Under the pieces are notes generated by a model, which was not told the DNA's origin, did not search any database, and saw nothing but the letters and a program-made list of their open reading frames with translations. This document shows positions 60,444 to 64,000 of a stretch of DNA of 64,000 bases, in pieces. The number at the start of each line of letters is the position of its first letter. The stretch's first letter is position 1. The DNA comes from Acidimicrobiia bacterium (lineage in GTDB: Bacteria; Actinomycetota; Acidimicrobiia; Acidimicrobiales; Aldehydirespiratoraceae): the NCBI GenBank assembly GCA_022820805.1, contig JAJEEV010000009.1, forward strand, positions 62,001 to 126,000, given 5' to 3'. The position numbers were made by a program, and so were the translations under genes.

Positions 60444-62836
60444 GCGTCCGCCGGCTCGGTGCCGCCGATCCGCGCCCGCGTCTCGACCGCGCCCCAGGCA
60501 GCGACGCCGCCGACCGCGATGGCGCCCAGCACCCACACCCACGCGACCAGCGACGGGCTGTCGAGTTGAAAGAACTCGCGGACGAAGGGCAGGGCCATCG
60601 TCGCGCCGTAGGAGGCGGCTCCGGATGCGGCCAGACCCACCTTCCACGGTCTGAGGGGCCGGCTGATCAGCACCAGGATCACCAGGCCGATCCCCAGCAG
60701 GGTCATGGTGGCCGAGGTGCGGGCCTCGTAGAGGCTGACGCCGTCGAGGCGGCGCACGACCTCGTAGAGGGCGAAGGTCACCGCGGCGGCGGCCGTCCCC
60801 GCGGGCAGCGAGAACCGCAGCACCCGGCCCAGGAATCCGGGCCGCACGAGATGGTCGTCGGCGGCCAGGGCCAGGAAGAAGCCGGGAACGCCGACGGAGA
60901 AGGTGCCGATGAGCGTCAGGTGGCGGGGCAGGAAGGGGAACGGCGAGCCCACGATCCCGATGAGCACGGTGAGCAGCACCGCGTAGGCCGCCTTGGTGAT
61001 GAACAGGTTGGCGACCCGCTCGATGTTGTTGATCACGCGGCGGCCCTCGGCCAACACCCGGGGCATCGTCGCGAACCGGTTGTCGAGCAGCACCAGCTGG
61101 GCCACTGCCCTGGCTGCGGAGGATCCGGTGCCCATGGCGATGCCCATGTCGGCGTCCTTGAGGGCCAGCACGTCGTTGACGCCGTCGCCGGTCATGGCCA
61201 CTGTCCGTCCCCGGGACTGGAGGGCGTGGACCATGGCCCGCTTCTGGTGCGGGTCGACCCGCCCGAACACCGCGTTCGACTCCAGCGTGTCGGCCAGATC
61301 GCCGGGCTCGGAGGGAAGCCGGCGAGCGTCGACGGCGGGCACGGTGACCCGGCCCTCACCGTCGTCCGCCGGGCCGCTGGTGATTCCTGCTCGATGGGCC
61401 ACGGCGGCCACAGTGGCGGGGTGGTCGCCGGAGATGACCTTCAGGTCGACGCCCTGATCGCGGAAGTAGGCGAAGATCTCCGGCGCGTCGGAGCGGATCG
61501 TGTCGCCGAGATGCACCAGGCAGACCGGCTCCCGGTCGTCGGGAAGGCTGTCGTCGGATGATGCGGCCGCTGTGGAGCGGGTCACGACCAGCACCCGGCC
61601 CCCCTCGGCGGAGGCGGCTGCAGCCCTGGCTCGGGCCTCGTCGCCGGCCTCGCCGGTCCGCAGCAGCACGTCGGGCGCGCCCAGGTGAAACGTGCCCCGG
61701 CCCGCGAAGCTGGCCGCGGCCCACTTCCGGGCCGACGAGAACGGCACGCTGCTGGTCATCTTCCATCCGCTGGGCCGATCGCCGACGGCGGCCGCGATGG
61801 CGGCCAGGGTGGCGTTGGGGGCGGGGTCGGCCGAGGCGAGCGCGGCGAGCGTCTCCGTCGCGTCGGTCTCGGTGGTCGAGCCGAGGGGCTCGGCACGGCC
61901 GAACGAGATCTCCCCGGTGGTGATGGTCCCCGTCTTGTCGAGGCACAGCGTGTCCACCCTCGCCAGCAGCTCCACCGACGCCAGCTCCTTGGCGAGCGCC
62001 TTGCGGCGGGCTAGGGCGACGACGCCGGTGATGAACGCCAGGCTGGTCAGCAGCACGAGCCCGTCGGGCACCATGGCTACCGCGGCCGCGACCGTGCCCT
62101 GAAGCGCCTCCTGCCAGCGGTCCTCGGTCGCCAGCAGCCTGGCCAGCAGCAGCACCGTCGCCAGCGGGATGATCCACGTCAGTCGGCGCAGGATCACGTT
62201 GACGCCGCCCTTGAGTTCGCTGCCGGCCAGCTTGAAGCGGCGGGCCTCCTCCGACAGGCGGGCCGCATAGGAGTCGGCTCCGACGGCGGTGGCCCGGTAC
62301 CAGCCCGCCCCCGCGCTGACGAACGACCCCGACATAACACCGTCGCCGGGGGCCTTGTCCACCGGATCGCTCTCGCCGGTCAGCAGCGACTCGTCGACCT
62401 CCAGGCCCCGGGCCGCCACCACCTCGCCGTCCACCACCACCTGATCGCCGGGACGCAGCTCCAGGACATCGTCGGCCACCACTTCGCCGGTGTCGATCTC
62501 CAGCGCCCGGCCGTCGCGCACAACCCGGGCCCTCGGTGCCGACAGCACGGCCAGCCTGTGCAGCGTGCGGCGGGCCCTGAGCTCCTGGGCGATGCCGATC
62601 ACGCTGTTGGACACCACGACCCCGGCGAACAGGGCGTCGGCCGGGAACCCGGCCACCATGATGAGCACGAACATCGAGCCGATGATGGCGTTGACCGGGG
62701 TGAGCACGTTGGCCCGCACGATCTGGCCCACCGTGCGGACGGGCGCGTCGGGCACATCGTTGGTGCGTCCCTCGCGCCGGCGCTGATCCACCTCGGCCGC
62801 GCTGAGTCCTCGGGGCGCGGAGGTCAGATCAGGCAT
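60440..62836 (-). CDS. P-type ATPase, CtpE-like cation transporter
   Basis: A 798-residue P-type ATPase of nearly the same length as mycobacterial CtpE, a calcium-related ATPase. Actuator motif LTGESDP at about 153-159, phosphorylation site DKTGTIT with Asp 300, hinge MTGDGVNDVLALKDAD, and PDGL in the fourth helix at the place where metal pumps carry PEG or CPC. No Cys-Pro-Cys, so not a soft-metal pump. N-terminal helices and six C-terminal helices are visible. The ATG at 62836 is the first in-frame Met outside repeat copy 5; codons upstream belong to the repeat. Substrate inferred by similarity only. Confidence 0.87.
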   Translation of the reverse strand: MPDLTSAPRGLSAAEVDQRRREGRTNDVPDAPVRTVGQIVRANVLTPVNAIIGSMFVLIMVAGFPADALFAGVVVSNSVIGIAQELRARRTLHRLAVLSAPRARVVRDGRALEIDTGEVVADDVLELRPGDQVVVDGEVVAARGLEVDESLLTGESDPVDKAPGDGVMSGSFVSAGAGWYRATAVGADSYAARLSEEARRFKLAGSELKGGVNVILRRLTWIIPLATVLLLARLLATEDRWQEALQGTVAAAVAMVPDGLVLLTSLAFITGVVALARRKALAKELASVELLARVDTLCLDKTGTITTGEISFGRAEPLGSTTETDATETLAALASADPAPNATLAAIAAAVGDRPSGWKMTSSVPFSSARKWAAASFAGRGTFHLGAPDVLLRTGEAGDEARARAAAASAEGGRVLVVTRSTAAASSDDSLPDDREPVCLVHLGDTIRSDAPEIFAYFRDQGVDLKVISGDHPATVAAVAHRAGITSGPADDGEGRVTVPAVDARRLPSEPGDLADTLESNAVFGRVDPHQKRAMVHALQSRGRTVAMTGDGVNDVLALKDADMGIAMGTGSSAARAVAQLVLLDNRFATMPRVLAEGRRVINNIERVANLFITKAAYAVLLTVLIGIVGSPFPFLPRHLTLIGTFSVGVPGFFLALAADDHLVRPGFLGRVLRFSLPAGTAAAAVTFALYEVVRRLDGVSLYEARTSATMTLLGIGLVILVLISRPLRPWKVGLAASGAASYGATMALPFVREFFQLDSPSLVAWVWVLGAIAVGGVAAWGAVETRARIGGTEPADA

Positions 62837-62846
62837 GCCGGCTAAG

Positions 62847-62981
62847 AGGCCGAGCGGATAGGCGGCACAACTCGCTGCATACGGCGTGACGCCGTGGCCC
62901 GAGCGGCCCGTGAGCGCAGCGAACAAGAGCGGGAATGACACCGCTGCGACGCGACGGGCTCTCGCCTATCCGCGTGGCCCC
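62847..62981 (+). repeat. 135-bp dispersed element, copy 5
   Basis: It is flanked by TAAG on both sides (62843-62846 and 62982-62985). It has the cleanest terminal inverted repeat of the set (AGGCCGAGCGGATAGGCG against the complement of CGCCTATCCGCGTGGCCCC) and an intact core. It lies in the 187-bp gap between two minus-strand genes but is oriented opposite to both, so unlike copies 1-3 it is not in the sense strand of the flanking transcripts. The rest of this gap shows nothing else. Confidence 0.85.
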
Positions 62982-63023
62982 TAAGGGGGTGGGATCAGGG
63001 CTGTCGGCGGTCACCGGAACTGG

Positions 63024-63755
63024 TCACACCCGCTCGACACGCTTGAAGGCCTCACCGTGGCGCACACCGGCCCGGCGCCCGGCGGCGCCGCACTTGTCGA
63101 GGACCCGGGAGCGGAAGGCGGCCAGGTCCGTGCCGTCGTCGGTGGGGCCGATGCTGTGGGTGCTGCGGAACTGGCTCTCGTGCGCGAGCAGGGCGTGAAC
63201 CTTGGTCTCCATGTGGGCTTCGGCAACCTGCTCGACGTGGTCGGGGTCCTCGCACTCGAACAGCAGCAGCTCGACGGGCCGGTGGTGGGGGACTCCGTGG
63301 TCCTTGAAGAAGTGCGGGTCCCGGGCGGCGACGACTGCGTCCATGCACAGGAACCCGGCCGCCCGATGATCGGGGTGGAGGCGCCAGCGCTTGAAGGGGT
63401 CATGGCCCAGCACCACGTCGGGGCGCAGTTCCCGGATGATCTTGGCCATCCGGCCGCGCAGCGCCATGGTCACCTCCAGCTCCCCGTCCACCTCGCCGAG
63501 GAAGCGAACCTCGCCGGTGGCGCCGAGCCTGCGAGCCGCTTCGGCCTGCTCCGCCCGGCGGCGCTCCACGAGAGCTGCGATGTCGGCATGGGCGTCCCAG
63601 GTTCCCTTGGAGCCGTCGGTGCACACCAGCAGGCTCGCCTCGCAGCCGGCCGCAGCCCACTTGGCCAGGGTCGCCCCGCATCCGAACTCGATGTCGTCGG
63701 GGTGAGCGCCGATCGCCAGCGCCCGGCCCGGGACAGCGACATCGACGGTGGTCAC
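63024..63755 (-). CDS. PIG-L family deacetylase
   Basis: A 243-residue LmbE/PIG-L zinc deacetylase. Zinc motif ALAIGAHPDDIEFGCGATLA, then a TDGSKGTWD loop, and VLGHDPFKRWRLHPDHRAAG with metal His residues. Family members remove acetyl groups from N-acetylglucosamine-containing thiols or lipids (MshB, Mca, PIG-L); the C-terminus differs from MshB, so no specific substrate is named. The GTG at 63755 overlaps the cofC stop as GTGA, a translational coupling with F420 biosynthesis that may be chance or may reflect a glycosylated cofactor or metabolite. Confidence 0.86.
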   Translation of the reverse strand: MTTVDVAVPGRALAIGAHPDDIEFGCGATLAKWAAAGCEASLLVCTDGSKGTWDAHADIAALVERRRAEQAEAARRLGATGEVRFLGEVDGELEVTMALRGRMAKIIRELRPDVVLGHDPFKRWRLHPDHRAAGFLCMDAVVAARDPHFFKDHGVPHHRPVELLLFECEDPDHVEQVAEAHMETKVHALLAHESQFRSTHSIGPTDDGTDLAAFRSRVLDKCGAAGRRAGVRHGEAFKRVERV

Positions 63756-64000
63756 CGGCTCGTCACCAGCTCGTCGAGCCCCAGCGCCCGCCGGAGGTCC
63801 TCGGGCAGATGGCGCAGGTCCTCGGGATGGTCGATGTCCACCGAGAGGCTGTCGTCGGAGACGACGTTGACCTCGAGCCCGAGCCGTTCGGCCTCGGCGA
63901 GGTGCCGTCCGAACGAGCCCGGCCCGTACGAGAACCGGAACCCGGCGGCGGTCGGCACACACACCACGTTGGAGCCGTCCCGGCGACGGTCACCGGCGAT
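63752..64000 (-). CDS. cofC: 2-phospho-L-lactate/PEP guanylyltransferase (CofC/FbiD), 3' end
   Basis: The gene starts beyond the window; 82 codons plus TGA are visible. The tail VCVPTAAGFRFSYGPGSFG, then HLAEAERLG, then VDIDHPEDLRHLP is characteristic of CofC/FbiD, which makes the activated phospho-lactate or phospho-enolpyruvate for coenzyme F420. The nucleotide-binding N-terminus is not visible. It supports the presence of F420 in this organism, in line with the six luciferase-like genes in the window. The GTGA overlap with the PIG-L gene shows co-transcription. Confidence 0.85.
   Translation of the reverse strand: MAGDRRRDGSNVVCVPTAAGFRFSYGPGSFGRHLAEAERLGLEVNVVSDDSLSVDIDHPEDLRHLPEDLRRALGLDELVTSR

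Noticed and set aside
62837-62941. N-terminal extension of the P-type ATPase to 62941
   Set aside because: The added 35 residues are the antisense reading of repeat copy 5, not protein; the ATG at 62836 gives the family length.

Overview
This is a GC-rich actinobacterial chromosome segment. The packing is dense, GTG and TTG starts are common, and many adjacent genes overlap by ATGA or GTGA. Six luciferase-like flavin/F420 oxidoreductases, a CofC fragment (F420 biosynthesis), a mycobacterial-type CysQ, a long actinobacterial LeuA, a PAC2 protein and several leaderless-looking genes support Actinomycetota. An Acidimicrobiia-like lineage is my inference and is not proven by the window. No rRNA, tRNA, CRISPR, transposase or phage gene was seen.

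Layout. 1-6.7 kb: a branched-chain-amide-type ABC uptake system (LivG tail, LivF, binding lipoprotein, fused LivH-LivM permease) with a Rieske oxygenase and a luciferase-like enzyme. 6.7-8.9 kb: an SDR and a divergent zinc-type alcohol dehydrogenase. 8.9-22.5 kb: what looks like one catabolic regulon under a TetR repressor. Four copies of a 26-bp inverted-repeat operator precede the tetR gene, a SnoaL-like gene, an SDR and a Rieske oxygenase. The units they head carry a 2-oxoacid dehydrogenase set (E2, E1 alpha, E1 beta), four or more SDRs, an AroM-like protein, a MaoC hydratase, a fused acyl-CoA synthetase and a creatininase-family amidohydrolase. 22.6-25.2 kb: a second binding lipoprotein and luciferase-like pair paralogous to those at 2-7 kb, but without a permease.

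25.2-30.7 kb: a tight operon FMO, P450, Ntn acyltransferase/amidase (C45), ureohydrolase, then an SDR. 30.8-35.8 kb: an operon of a malate/lactate dehydrogenase-family protein, a VOC protein, a 58-residue small ORF, a zinc alcohol dehydrogenase and a dimethylformamidase large-subunit-like protein. 35.9-42.1 kb: luciferase-like enzyme, phytanoyl-CoA dioxygenase-like protein, two VOC proteins, a VapBC module, and an unusual Rieske-ThDP fusion enzyme. 42.3-45.9 kb: a four-gene ABC exporter. 46-55 kb: crotonases, SDR, cupin, PAC2, leuA behind a leucine-codon attenuator, luciferase-like enzymes and a coiled-coil M15 peptidase. 55-64 kb: methyltransferase, CysQ, lipid/diacylglycerol kinase, an SDR pair, a CtpE-like P-type ATPase, a PIG-L deacetylase and the 3' end of cofC.

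The least explained feature is a dispersed 135-bp element. Four copies (9532, 14282, 24077 and 62847) have exactly the same length, imperfect terminal inverted repeats and flanking 4-bp direct repeats of the form TNAG (identical left and right in three of the four). They share an almost invariant core of about 44 bp. A fifth, diverged 134-bp copy makes up most of the 58-codon small ORF at 33508-33684, whose start and stop are tightly packed against both neighbouring genes. I read this as a MITE-like or palindromic mobile element, one copy of which may have been taken into a coding frame.
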